Positions 7,783 through 18,200 of a DNA stretch of 64,000 nt are shown here, in pieces. This stretch comes from Fuerstiella marisgermanici. Its GTDB lineage: Bacteria > Planctomycetota > Planctomycetia > Planctomycetales > Planctomycetaceae. The stretch lies in contig NZ_CP017641.1 in NCBI RefSeq assembly GCF_001983935.1, positions 2,046,001 through 2,110,000 on the forward strand, written 5' to 3'. The notes under the pieces were generated by a model. It did no database searches, was not told the origin of the DNA, and saw nothing but the letters and a program-made list of their open reading frames with translations. The position numbers and the translations under genes were made by a program. Positions within the stretch are counted from its first letter, which is position 1; each line of letters opens with the position of its first letter.

Positions 7783-8499
7783 TTATGTGGCGCTGTTAAG
7801 GTATCGTGATATCTGGTTGCTGACTGAACTGTAATGGTCAGAACGGACACCATTGCCCGACGCCCAACCATTGCAACCTAGAATACATTGATCACGTGCC
7901 ACAGACAATTGGGGCCAATATTTAAACTGTGGGTCGAGATCGAAGAGTAACTTGAAAGCAAAGCCAGGAATTGACATACAGATCGGAATTGATGGTGGAG
8001 ACGATTGGACACAGACACGGATCAATTGGTCAACAATGAAGATCTGCTGTCTAGGCAAAAAACCCTCGAACGTTCGCATGACGCAAAATGCGACAATTCC
8101 ATTTTCGACCTGGAAGAAGGACGCTAGTTGCCGAATCAGTTCAACCTTGCGATGGCAGTCATCGCGAATTGCCTTGACAACAGTGGTGGCCGCGCCGGCT
8201 ACAGCGGTAGTGAATCCTTCGGTCAATTCGGTGTGTCGTGAGTGCCCCCATTTCGCGAGGACTTGAAAGGCGGCATCGGTGTGTTTGTCGGTGACTCTGC
8301 GAAAGTACTGAATGTGGGATGGTCGCTGCCACAGCCGGATCAATTCGTCGTCTGACGCCGTCTTAGCGGCGGCCAGAAAGTTTGACGAATTGACTGGAGG
8401 ATCAAGCAAGGTTCTGCCACATAACGACCTGCGTAACCCAGAGGTGGCGGGCGGCGTGAAAATTTGGAATCGGCCCGACCACAACTCGGGTTGACACAA
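7783..8499 (-). CDS. Uncharacterised protein (weak gene call)
   Basis: I do not recognise this 238-residue frame. Its central part (A-I-R-D-D-C-H-R-K-V-E-L-I-R-Q-L-A-S-F-F followed by F-E-G-F-L-P-R-Q-Q-I-F-I-V-D-Q) looks protein-like. The first ~18 residues lie inside the diverged repeat 8446-8855 and the start codon is a poorly supported GTG, so the true start may be further in. No ribosome binding site is evident. It sits between an ISAs1 insertion and the repeat, so it may be a truncated resident gene whose C-terminal end was cut at the intron/IS boundary. Confidence 0.3.
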   Translation of the reverse strand: MCQPELWSGRFQIFTPPATSGLRRSLCGRTLLDPPVNSSNFLAAAKTASDDELIRLWQRPSHIQYFRRVTDKHTDAAFQVLAKWGHSRHTELTEGFTTAVAGAATTVVKAIRDDCHRKVELIRQLASFFQVENGIVAFCVMRTFEGFLPRQQIFIVDQLIRVCVQSSPPSIPICMSIPGFAFKLLFDLDPQFKYWPQLSVARDQCILGCNGWASGNGVRSDHYSSVSNQISRYLNSAT

Positions 8500-8855
8500 T
8501 GGTTAATTGGTTGTGCAGAGCCGCAGTCATTGGCGACGCATGCACGCCCTTAAGTTTAGTGGGCCGCGACCTTAATGGAAGCCCCGAATTTCAACTGTCG
8601 GGAAGCGGGAGTTCCGGGAATCTGAAGAAACGCGAAGGCGAGGACCGTAGCAATTCATCCGTCACTCGCAGGCAGCGCCAACCGGCCACCGTAACCAAAT
8701 GAAACCGCAGCATTATTTCCGATGAATCATTGGCTCCAGATAAGCACACCAACTCCGGTTTCGCCAGCCACCCAAACTCCGCAGCCCATCAGCCGAGCAG
8801 CCACGTACAAACAACTGGGCGATGCTCCGACAGCACGGAATGCCCCCGACATCGT
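8446..8855. repeat. Diverged ~400-bp direct repeat, copy A
   Basis: The segment aligns colinearly with 9268-9671. Shared blocks include GGCCCGACCAC-ACTCGGGTTGA near the start, GCGAGGACCGTAGCAATTCA (8638-8657) and CCATCAGCCGAGCAGC toward the end. Identity is roughly 75-80% by eye with small indels. Neither copy has a conserved open frame, so this is a non-coding or degenerate repeat. Together the copies bracket the small membrane-protein gene at 8942-9193. Confidence 0.8.
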
Positions 8856-8941
8856 GCTACGATCGTAAGGCAACAGCTGTTATAGAACGCTGGCGGTGAG
8901 CTGCAAGAAACCCCGTTTAAGGAGCGGTATTGCCAAACCAT

Positions 8942-9193
8942 CTACTCGCGATTCGGGTTCCGGGTATTGCTTTCAATGCGCACGAGCATGCCCACGTTCC
9001 AGGTCAATAGTGCGACGGCGAGGACGAGCAAAACACCAAAGAACAACTCCGTCTCAGTCAACGGCAGCGCTGCCAACTTAAGAAATCCCAACGCAAGCAT
9101 GAGGATAGACACACACCAGCTTGCCAGCTGGCCCATTCCCGCATCGAAGCGGTCTGAACTGAGTCTGCGGCCGAGTGGCTGTGTAATACGCAT
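8942..9193 (-). CDS. Small two-helix membrane protein
   Basis: This 83-residue protein has two hydrophobic segments (about residues 23-45 and 48-70: L-A-S-W-C-V-S-I-L-M-L-A-L-G-F and F-F-G-V-L-L-V-L-A-V-A-L-L) separated by a short acidic turn, with a basic N terminus. AAAGGAG on the minus strand sits 6 bases before the ATG at 9191-9193, a strong initiation signal. It is probably an inner-membrane protein of unknown function. It is the only well-supported resident gene between the two ~400-bp direct repeats and could have been carried with them. Confidence 0.7.
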   Translation of the reverse strand: MRITQPLGRRLSSDRFDAGMGQLASWCVSILMLALGFLKLAALPLTETELFFGVLLVLAVALLTWNVGMLVRIESNTRNPNRE

Positions 9194-9267
9194 GGCGAAT
9201 CTCCTTTGCTAATGTCCACCTGTCCAACCAGCAAACAGCCCGACGAACGACCTGCTTAGTCCGCGTG

Positions 9268-9671
9268 CGGCGAGCGGCTCGAAAACTTGAAGACGGCCCG
9301 ACCACGACTCGGGTTGATGCAACGGCTAATTGGTTCTCCTGCGTTGCCGCCAGTGGCACCGCAGGGACGCCTTTAATTTTACATGGCGGCGGCCTGAATG
9401 GAAGCCCTAAGATTCGCCGCCCCGGAAGCTCCGGGAATTTCGAGAAACGTGAAGGCGAGGACCGTAGCAATTCATCCGTGACTTGCAGGCAGCGCCAACT
9501 GGCCTCCGTAGCCAAATAGAACCGCAGCAATATTTCCGATGACACATTCGCTCAGGACGAACATGCCCACTCCGTTTTCGTGAGCGACCAAAACTCCGCC
9601 AGCCATCAGCCGAGCAGCGACGCAGAAACAACAGAGATGCTCCGACAGCTCGGAACAAATGCCGACGTTTT
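9268..9671. repeat. Diverged ~400-bp direct repeat, copy B
   Basis: This is the partner of 8446-8855. It includes a hairpin at about 9340-9366 (CTGCGTTGCC pairing with GGCACCGCAG) that copy A has lost, and the same GCGAGGACCGTAGCAATTCA block (9454-9473). Its left edge aligns from GCGAGCGGCTCGAAAA and its right edge ends near CGGAACAAATGCCGAC. Confidence 0.8.
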
Positions 9672-9817
9672 GACAATTCACGACCCGCACCACCGGGCGG
9701 CGGGATTTGACGTTGATTCAAAAAGGCGCTGGCCACCGCCGCTCCCATACATGCGTTGGTTCTGTCGAATCGATTCTCGACTCGCCAGCGGGGCGATGAT
9801 CGCATATCACCGCTTGC

Positions 9818-10905
9818 CAGGGGGATTGCACGCTAAGTCATTTGCCGAACAGGACTTTCGCGAGGTATGTCTCATCCCAGGCAGCGTTGAGTCTTTTGTT
9901 TTTGATCCCCACCCTGGCTGTGGATTCGTTTTTCAGGAGACTCAACGCCGTGCGGCGAAGGATGCTGAAGTTCATGTCTGCGTGGCGTTTACGGATCCTC
10001 GATTGATCTTCCTGGAAAGTGACGTCCAGTTGCCAATGCAAATTGTTCTCGACACCCCAATGGCTCCGCACAGCTTCGGCGAAACGACGGCCGGAGACAT
10101 AACGGCTTAAAATGTAATAGCGGATGCCGATGCACATTTTGCCGTCGCGGAGAGTGTTGTTGATCGCGATCCCGATCGCCTTCAGGTTCTTCCAGCGATG
10201 TGCGTCCGGAAGATCCTCCGGCGCACGACAGATCAGATACTGTCGCAAATCTTCGCGGCCGCCGGTGTTTTCTTTCGTTTCAAATCGTCGCACCGGACAG
10301 CGTGCAAAGTCATCTTCCAAATGGTCGGCGAAGAACGCGACAAGACCTGCGTGTAGCGTGGGCTGATTGCCTTTCGCGGCAAGACAATAGTCCGCCTCTG
10401 CGTCGACAATCTTCGACGCGATTTCCGTTTGGCAACCCATGGCGTCAATCGTCACTAAAGCACCGGAAACCTCGATCAATTCCAGCAGTTTGGGAATCGC
10501 CGTAATCTCATTACTCTTCGCATCGACGACGACTTGCCCGAGACTGATATGATTGGCTGTGGCCCATGCACTGACCATGTGGATGGCCGACTTGCCACTG
10601 GCTTTGTCATAGCTGCGACGGAGTGTCTTACCATCGATCGCGATGATTTGTCCGTCACTGATTTTCTGCAGAGAAGTGATCCAATTCAGTAAGCACTTTT
10701 CAAATTCTGCAGGACGAATCAGAGCGAGGATGGCGTTGAAACGATCGTGCGACGGAATCCCTGCGGACAGATCGAGATACTTCGCAAACCAATCTCGTTT
10801 CGTTCTGCCAAACTTCGCAATCGCGACAAAATCATCCGCGCCACTGATCACAGCACAGACTGCAATGAACAGAATATTTTGAAGCGGATAGACAGGCTCA
10901 CCGCG
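9818..10905 (-). mobile_element. Truncated ISAs1-family element
   Basis: The 3' end of the element is recognisable: CAGGGGGATTGCACGC at 9818 starts 20 bases from the transposase stop codon and looks like an ISAs1 terminal repeat. No matching inverted copy occurs beyond the transposase 5' end, so the upstream end has been lost, with homology fading near 10890-10905. It is clearly a different lineage from the complete element at 6461-7751. Confidence 0.65.
9838..10851 (-). pseudogene. ISAs1-family transposase, 5'-truncated
   Basis: 337 residues from a GTG at 10851 carry the whole DDE core: A-I-D-G-K-T-L-R-R-S, V-T-I-D-A-M-G-C-Q, A-K-G-N-Q-P and H-W-G-V-E-N-N-L-H-W with F-Q-E-D-Q-S-R. The same frame continues upstream as P-R-R-G-E-P-V-Y-P-L-Q-N-I-L-F-I-A-V-C-A-V, which is the family's N-terminal helix, but then runs into unrelated sequence without any start codon. 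The natural start is therefore missing. A shortened protein from the GTG is possible but probably inactive. Confidence 0.7.
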
Positions 10906-11037
10906 CCTTGGCGAACGTGAATCTATGCACTGTGTCTGCCGAAATGGTGAAACAAATGCTGGTCGCCGAATGTAAGTACCGCCAAACCATCGGCTACGAT
11001 TCGCACTCCGCCATGGCGGTTTGCTAAAGTGTCGCGA

Positions 11038-12057
11038 TCACCAGTCCGATAGCTCTTCGCCGCCATCAATCGACAATAACGCTCGCAGGACGCGGGCGTC
11101 GGTCGATTCGCTGACGAAACGCACTGAACCGTCAGCCAGCGCGACTTGTGCTCCGTCGCTGTGATACGAAGACGCCAAGCTATCTGACCGACCCGGCTGC
11201 GGACCGGGGCCGTTGATGTCCATCGTTGCGGTGCTCACAGGCTGATCGCGAGGTTCCGTCCAGATGACGTTGCTGCCGCACGCTTCCAGCACCATCAGTG
11301 AGTTTGAACTGCCGTCTTTGATCGCCGAGATCGGAATTCCGTCCGGCCCGTTGAACGCGGTGCCGGGGCCAGTCGGCGCGAGATAGGACGTGAGAAATCG
11401 GCCCTGCGGATCCACGGAATCCGGTCGACTTGGGCAAATGAAGGTCTGGCATTCTTCCTTCTGAATGGGCCGATTGACGTCAGAATCCCAAGTGGCATGC
11501 TGGTCATATTTGTCTTCCAGATGTGCCTCATCGTGAATCTGGCTTAGCAATAGGACACGCCACGAAATGGGCGGATCTCCCCCCGCCGCTGCGGGGAAAT
11601 GTTTGTGTGCGTCGTGGTAGTTGTGGAATCCGAGTGCAATCTGCTTGAGATTGTTTTTGCACTGCGTTCGCCGGGAGGCTTCATGAGCTCCTTCGTTGGT
11701 TGCAATTGTCAAACCAACAATTGTGACCAGAAGGGTCGCCCAGCCACCGATAGCGCCGACGACCACACCTTTGCCGTACCCACGCTCTCGATAGACGGCT
11801 CTGATATGAAGGCACACGGACGACGGCAAAGCAATCAGCAGGAACGCGAATGTGAAATTGTCGATTCTTATTGCGCCAACGGGGGATAAGGTCATGACCA
11901 CGATTATAAGGAACACCCCGGTGACCACAGCGAACGTGAATTCCCAGAGCACGGCCCAACCTGCCCGAAAAATCGCGATCGATACGGCGATGGTAATCGC
12001 GAACAAGAACAGAAGCAGTGGCCACCAGTTGGTCTGGTCGGGAGGAAATTCATACAT
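11038..12057 (-). CDS. DUF1559-family protein with an N-terminal membrane bundle
   Basis: Residues 130-339 form a DUF1559 domain, a family hugely expanded in planctomycetes: [19 protein letters not shown] at the start, F-I-C-P-S-R in the middle and [17 protein letters not shown] at the end. Relatives normally begin with one type IV pilin-like helix. This one instead begins with about four transmembrane helices (residues 12-125). GAGGGGAGAGG lies before ATG 12057. The function of the family is unknown; a cell-surface or pilin-like role is usually assumed. Confidence 0.85.
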   Translation of the reverse strand: MYEFPPDQTNWWPLLLFLFAITIAVSIAIFRAGWAVLWEFTFAVVTGVFLIIVVMTLSPVGAIRIDNFTFAFLLIALPSSVCLHIRAVYRERGYGKGVVVGAIGGWATLLVTIVGLTIATNEGAHEASRRTQCKNNLKQIALGFHNYHDAHKHFPAAAGGDPPISWRVLLLSQIHDEAHLEDKYDQHATWDSDVNRPIQKEECQTFICPSRPDSVDPQGRFLTSYLAPTGPGTAFNGPDGIPISAIKDGSSNSLMVLEACGSNVIWTEPRDQPVSTATMDINGPGPQPGRSDSLASSYHSDGAQVALADGSVRFVSESTDARVLRALLSIDGGEELSDW

Positions 12058-12110
12058 ACGGCCTCTCCCCTCAAAGTTACCCTGTTCGAAATTGACGCAT
12101 TTCCAGCCTT

Positions 12111-12279
12111 ATAGCCGTCATCGCTCCGCGTGATGAGCCACCAGTTTGCGGCCGCGACAAATCGGGGCACGAGCATCGAAATATTCGAATGCCACGAAGC
12201 CGCCGTATAACCGGACCACCGTCGTTATAGAATCACTCTCCCATCTGCGCCGCTCATCACGCGGAGCGATGATGGCTAC
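12111..12279. repeat. Palindromic-ended mini-element, intergenic copy (169 bp)
   Basis: The element has 28-bp inverted arms: 12111-12138 (ATCGCTCCGCGTGATGAGC core) and 12252-12279 (GCTCATCACGCGGAGCGAT core), matching at 26 of 28 positions. The interior (about 113 bp) has no gene. It begins 11 bases beyond the stop codon of the giant gene that ends at 12291. The same arms bound a 180-bp insert inside that gene (17154-17333), but the interiors differ. It looks like a non-autonomous, MITE-like or palindromic repeat with no transposase of its own in the window. Confidence 0.85.
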
Positions 12280-12290
12280 TTTGAAATGCG

Positions 12291-15200
12291 TCACTCCGGC
12301 GGCAACAGTCGAATTGCCTTCAGATCGAGCAACGCCGCCGGTGGTTTTTCCGGAGCGGTCACGATGATTTGCCTGCGGCCGCCGCCCAGATCCAGCTTGC
12401 CGGCCGTCCATGTTCGATAATCGTCCCATGTGCCTGTGCCGGGGATTCGAGCGGTCAATAGCCGAGTGCCGGTCGACAGTTTCAATAACCCACCCGCCGT
12501 TCCGTTGTCGCAGGCGTAGTCGACTTCTACCGTCCAGTAGCCGCCGCGCGGTACGTCAATCGTCCAGACGGCATAATCGTCCGTCGACGCCCACCAGCCC
12601 AGATTTTGATGCTTACTTTCGAAGACAAGATTCGGGCCATGAATTTCTGCGGCGCTGGCCGGTAGAAGAATCGTGCCATCGTCGCTCGCCCTGACCAATC
12701 GCGGCTCATTTCCTGCGAAGCGTTTCCATGTGGTGCCTGCCGACTGTACAAAAGCAATCACGTCCGCCAATTGTTGAGGCGTCAGATCCTTTTCCAAACC
12801 TTCCGGCATCAGCGACTTGTTGCTGCACACCAGTTCGTCCAGTTCCGTTCGCGGTACGGATTGTTCTTTGCCGTCGCTACCCAGCAACGTGATGCTGTTT
12901 CCGGTTTCATTCAACAGCATACCGCTGAACGTTCGTCCTTCTGTCGTGACGGCGATGTAACTGAAGAATTTTGATTCGACTGCTTTGTTGGGATCCAGGA
13001 TTGCCGTGAGCATGGCGTCGGTCGAACGATCTTTCAGTGCGGTTAGGTCGGCTCCTACCTGCTTGCCGACTTCACCAATTTTATGACACGTCGCACAACG
13101 TTTCTCGAAGACGGCCTTACCTGCGTCCGCGTCTGATTTCAGACCGGCAATATTAGCCCTCAGACTTTCAACGAGTGTCGTTCGAGCAGAAGGCGTTGTT
13201 GTGCCGAACAGCTTTTGAGCGTGCTCGCGGATTGTGGCATCTTTATGAGCCAGCAGCCGTTGCCGATATGCGGCGTCCACATCTGAAACCGTTAGTTCTC
13301 CGGATTCAATCGCCTTCAGCAGTGTCATCGTGCGCTCGCTTCGGCTCAACATGGCTTCCACCGCTGTGCCTCGGACAGACGGCGTCAAACTTCGCCACCG
13401 GGGAGCCAATTCCTGCCACAGGTGATCTGAATTCACGGCCGCCAAAACTCGAATAGCGGCCTGCTGCACGTCCGGCGGTGTGTCGGGGGAAAACAGGCCA
13501 AGAAGTGTTTGTTGCGTGTCTTGATTCAGGTTTCCACTAACTTCCATGAAGTTCAACGCGGCCAATCGCGTTCGAATGTCTTCGTCCGGTGAAACTGACA
13601 ACTCGCTGGCGAACTGCCTCGCATTCTTCCACGCTACCAGCGTGGATTTCGATTGCGAAACCAGTTCCGTGAGCTTTGGGTTGCGGCGAATCTGTGTGGA
13701 AACGCCGACAGCAGATTCCCACATATCCGGCGACCGGTTCTGTTTGCCTTCTGTCATCCTTTTCAGCAAAGCTTCAAACGCAGTCACGACCGCCGGGCCT
13801 TTTTCGAAAGCTGCCGCCATGCGCAGCACGTCACCATAGATAAGGGCAGAGACGGGCTCGTCCGATTTGCTGAGTGAAATCAGCAGTCCAACGACGTTTT
13901 CATCATTGGTCGACGAATACACGGCGTCCCTGATATGAGTGTTACTACCGTGCCGGGTTAGTAGTGACGCCAGTGTCGCTTTGGAAGCGTCTGCAAACCG
14001 ATCGGAAGCTCCCATCACGAGGGCGAGTTGCTGTTGAACGATTGGAGATGGGTCGTACAGCATTGCAAGTAGCACATTAGACAACTTTTCGTCTTCGTCA
14101 CGGAGTCGTGATTCGAACCGAAGCACCTGCCGTCGCACTTCCGGATGGGGATCGTCTCGCAGACCAACAAGCGTTTCTGCCAGTTGGATACTTTGCGTGT
14201 GCGTTCGCTCTACATTCGCCATCGCGGCGATCGCCTGAACGCGAACGGCAGCAGATTCGTGCGTTGCCATCAGAGTCAACAGCTCCTTCGGTGGAAAGTC
14301 GCCGCCACGATGAGCCAGCAACCGTTGAGCCGTATCGCGCCACCAGCCGTTGAGGCTGGCGATGCGTTCTGCCAGTTCTTTGGTGGTGATCTCGGACGCG
14401 GGTTTGTTAAACCAGTCCCGCAGCTCCGGAACAGCCGTGGCTACTTTGTCGCTCGATGTCGCTGAGTCGTGCAATTGATTCTCATTCACAGCTTCGGCTT
14501 CAAACCCGCAACAGGAAGCGGCTTCGTGATCCGAAGCAAACGCACGAGTCACAGCAACCTCTCGACTCGGAGAGTTCGAGCTACGAGCCCGCACGTTCGA
14601 CGTCCTCGGCGATTTGACAACATCGCGCGACATCCCGTGTGGCCACGCCACCGCCTGCCGGGGCTGCCCCGCTGTGACCCTGTAAATCCTGCCACGGTCG
14701 TCGCCCGCTCGCAAATTCATTTTTCGCTGGTACTCATCGGGAATCCACTGAGGATGCTCAATCACCTGACGGTACATGTCGGCGATGTAGATCGCTCCGT
14801 CCGGGCCGGTGCGGACCATGACTGGCCGAGTCCAGTTGTCACTGCTGGCGAAGAATTCTGATTTCTGCTCGTCTCTCGCTCGACGACCTTTGAAGGTCAC
14901 TCCGTCGCGTTCCAGCACCAGTCGGCTTACAAGATTATGCACCGGTTCGCAGGTGAACGCGTTGCCGTAAAATTCTTCGCCCAACAGGTGATCGCGGTAG
15001 ATGGATGTGCTGCAGGCCGACGTAAACCGGTTGGCCGCATGAAAGTCGTTAAAGCGAGCCATCGTTTTGCTGGTTGGGAACACGGGAGCGGCTCCGGGGA
15101 CCTCGGCAACCTGAGCCCTTGTTTGAAGTCCGGTGGCGTGTGGGTTTCGGCTCAGGTAGCGGTCTTCCAAAACGTAATGCCAAATCGGATTGCTGTTATT

Positions 15201-18200
15201 GTTGCCGAACCAGTTGCCGAAGTCGTCGCGGTTGCGGCCGAACTGAGTCTGCCCGCTGAGTAATTCAATGGCTCCGGTATCCGGATGAATCCGCAGGTCA
15301 CGCCCTCGAATATTGACCGGATCTCTTGAGACTACCGACTTTTCACTCACAGTGGCAACGGCTTTAATTTCGCCACCGCTATCCCCATTGGCCAGGTACA
15401 ACCATCCATCAAGCCCCCAGCGCATTCCGTTCACTCGATGCTGCTGGTTGCCTTCAGTGAATCCGGTGAACAGAACTTTGCGAACGTCGGCGACGAAGTC
15501 TCCGTCGGTGTCTTCTGCGTAGATGATGTCCGGCGCCGCCGTGATGATCCAGCCGTTGCGCCACGGATGAATGCCGGTAGGGAAGTTCAGGTCATCCAGA
15601 AACGTAACAGCTTCATCGTAGCGCCCATCGTTATCGGCGTCAGTCAGAACCCGAACGCGTCCATTCACGCCCCCGGACGCCCGCACATCCAACTTCCTCG
15701 GCGATTCGGCTCCCTCCCGCGCCGTCCCGTGTTGCCCCGCCACCGCCCGCCGGGGCTGCCCGGCACCACTGGGGTAGCCGCCCATTTCGATGACCCACAT
15801 TCGTCCCTGGAAGTCCCAGTCGAAGGCGACGGGGTCATGTATCAGCGGTTCTGCCACTACCAGTTCGGCCTTCATGCCGGGCCGGACGGTGATGCAGCTG
15901 AGCGAATCTTCCGGCGACTTTGGCCCGGGGAAAGTTGCCTGCAGTTCATCGGAATAGAATTCGTGTGGAAGCAGCTTCTGTACGGCATCGCAAATGAGAT
16001 CCTCGGCTTCCGGTGCCAGTCGCGTTGGGTGAGCGTAGTACACCATTGACCGGTCTGCCTCATAACCGCCTTCTCGCAAGATCCGTTTGCTGGCGATGTA
16101 GCAGGGGACGTCGTTGGTATATGCGTTCAGCCACAGACGTTGGTCGTCGAACATGCTGTTGAGCCGAATGGAATAATCGACCACCACTTCGCCGCCCAGA
16201 AACACCATTGCCAGATCCTCGCCGAAGCACCAGGTTTGCACGGGATAGTTCGGTACCGTGGTGGGAATGTCTTCGCCGTTGTCGAGCATCTTCAGGAACT
16301 TCTTCGCGAGGTGTCCTGTGTGACTGTCGTCCTTCGCCTGAGCTTCCCAGGCCGCTCGATCAGGCAACGGACCGAGCGGCAGGTTAATGCGGGCGATGTC
16401 GCAAGTGATGCTGGGATCGATGGGGGTGAGGAACGCCGAGTCGTCGACATCCGCATTCGGCTTTCCATCTTCCGCTTTACCCAACAATCGTTTCACTTCA
16501 TCTGCAACGGCACGCCCATGTTGTTTTGCCTGTTCGTGAGTCCCTCTGGGAGACGGGTTTGCGTCGGCTCCGCAGCCAATGGCGATCAAGGCGACGGATC
16601 CGGGGTTGTCGGCTTCGATCATGTCGGCCGCAAAGCCGGGCCAGTCGCCGCTGATTTGATTGAACGCACCGGTTTCTGTTGTCGCATGGCACGCGTAATT
16701 TGCGAGCACCGCAATCAATTTGCCGTTCGCATCATGAGCAGCCAGCACCGGGAACTGATGATCCACAGGGCCATCGGGAGTTTCTCCGAACCCCTGCCAT
16801 GTGCCGTTATTCAGGACTCGGCGATTGATGGCGAAGCCGAGTTTTCCTCGACCAACGGAAAGGTTGCCGGGCTTGCGTGCTTCAATCGCCTTGTCGACGA
16901 CTGAGACGAGATGTTCGACTAACTCGGCTTCATACTTTGCAAGGTGAGCCGCGTGGTCTTCCGGCAGGTTGGGCAGAATATTCGGCGCAAAGTCACGCAG
17001 CCACGGGCCGGAATGCGTGTGGGTGGATGAGACTGCAAATCGTTCGCGTGAGATATTGTGTTTAGCAGCGATCTTGCCGAAAGCCGCTTCAACAATCTCT
17101 TGTGGCACACCGCAGTTATCGACGGTGATGAGGATCGCCAGCGGCTGTTCGTAGTAGCCATCATCGCTCCGCGTGATGAGCCCCGCAGCACGGTCTTTCT
17201 GATTAAAACGAGCCATCGTTTGGATGTCAGTGTGCTGAAAACTGCGGCTTCCGACGCCGGAGATCCGGACGTCGCTGCCGCTGGTTCGCGATCGGCCACT
17301 GCGCGGCTCGTCACGCGGAGCGATGACGGCTACATTCTTCCCGCCGATCACCAGCGCCCGAGCATGAATCTTCGCGGCCACGCCTTCGGATTCCGTCGCT
17401 CGATTCCCGTAGCCGGTGAGACGGACGGGGTAGTCCGGCGTGATGTCGACAACGGCGGCACCGATGGGTGTAGGCCAGAACGAGCGAACCGAGTCGTTGC
17501 CGGAACGGCGGTCGCCAGCTTCCGACTCTCGAAGCTCTTTCGGGGTGTCAGGGCTTTCGTCGGTTCGCGCTGTTCCGGCGGGAGCGGCGACCTTGTTCCG
17601 GCCTACGTTCGCGGCCGGAATGTCGTCAAACGAAACACGATGAATCAAGTCCGGCAGGTGAGCCGTGTCTTCGTTCTGCCAGCAGAGGTGGCGGTTGTGG
17701 ATGAAGAAACCGTTGTCCGAACCATCGTCCCGCTTCAATGGCAGCAACATCGGGGAAGTACCGTGGGCCAGCACGTCGCGAACATTCTTAGGTAATGAAC
17801 GCACGTCTGATGGGTTGGAATGTTGTTTAAGGTGTGCCGCGTGACTGGCGGAGTCTCGCAAGTCCGACTTCGCCTGCCGCAGCGACTTTCCATTGGTCAG
17901 ACTTTGGTTCAGCCTCTCCGCGGCCTCCCGGAACGTTAGAAACTTCAACTTCTTTCCATGCTTTTGCACCGCGTGGTCGATCAGTTCAACAACCTGTTCC
18001 GCCGTGATCCAGCCGTGCGGGTGGAAGACCAGATTGAAGACTCCCTGTTTGTGCACGGTGATGTCCAGAGCCGCCTTCCAGTCTTCGACGGTGAGTGGAT
18101 TGTTGACGCCGTGCAGGTGTTGAGCGGACCAATCGCTGGGTGCCACACAGGGGAATTGCCAGCAGGTGTTATTAATGACGTACGGGTACGGGTAGTTTTT

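Larger units (their letters stand above)
6401..7786 (+). other. Group II intron 3' end-like hairpin, copy 2, split by ISAs1
   Basis: Removing the ISAs1 element and one copy of its duplication restores a hairpin: 6446-6459 pairs with 7765-7779 around a GCGA tetraloop, with two mismatches and one bulged A (7776) four bases before the hairpin end. Just upstream, G-C-C-T-G-A-T-G-C and G-C-A-C-A-T-G-C-G-A-G-G (about 6415-6440) resemble group II domain V, whose 3' strand typically reads GCACGTxCGG. The layout is the same as copy 1 at 683-715. No maturase gene is present. Confidence 0.45.

Noticed and set aside
8446-9671. The repeat-gene-repeat layout as an integron cassette array
   Set aside because: The repeats are about 400 bp, far longer than typical attC sites, no GTTRRRY-type core with matching inverse core could be located, and no integron integrase is in the window.
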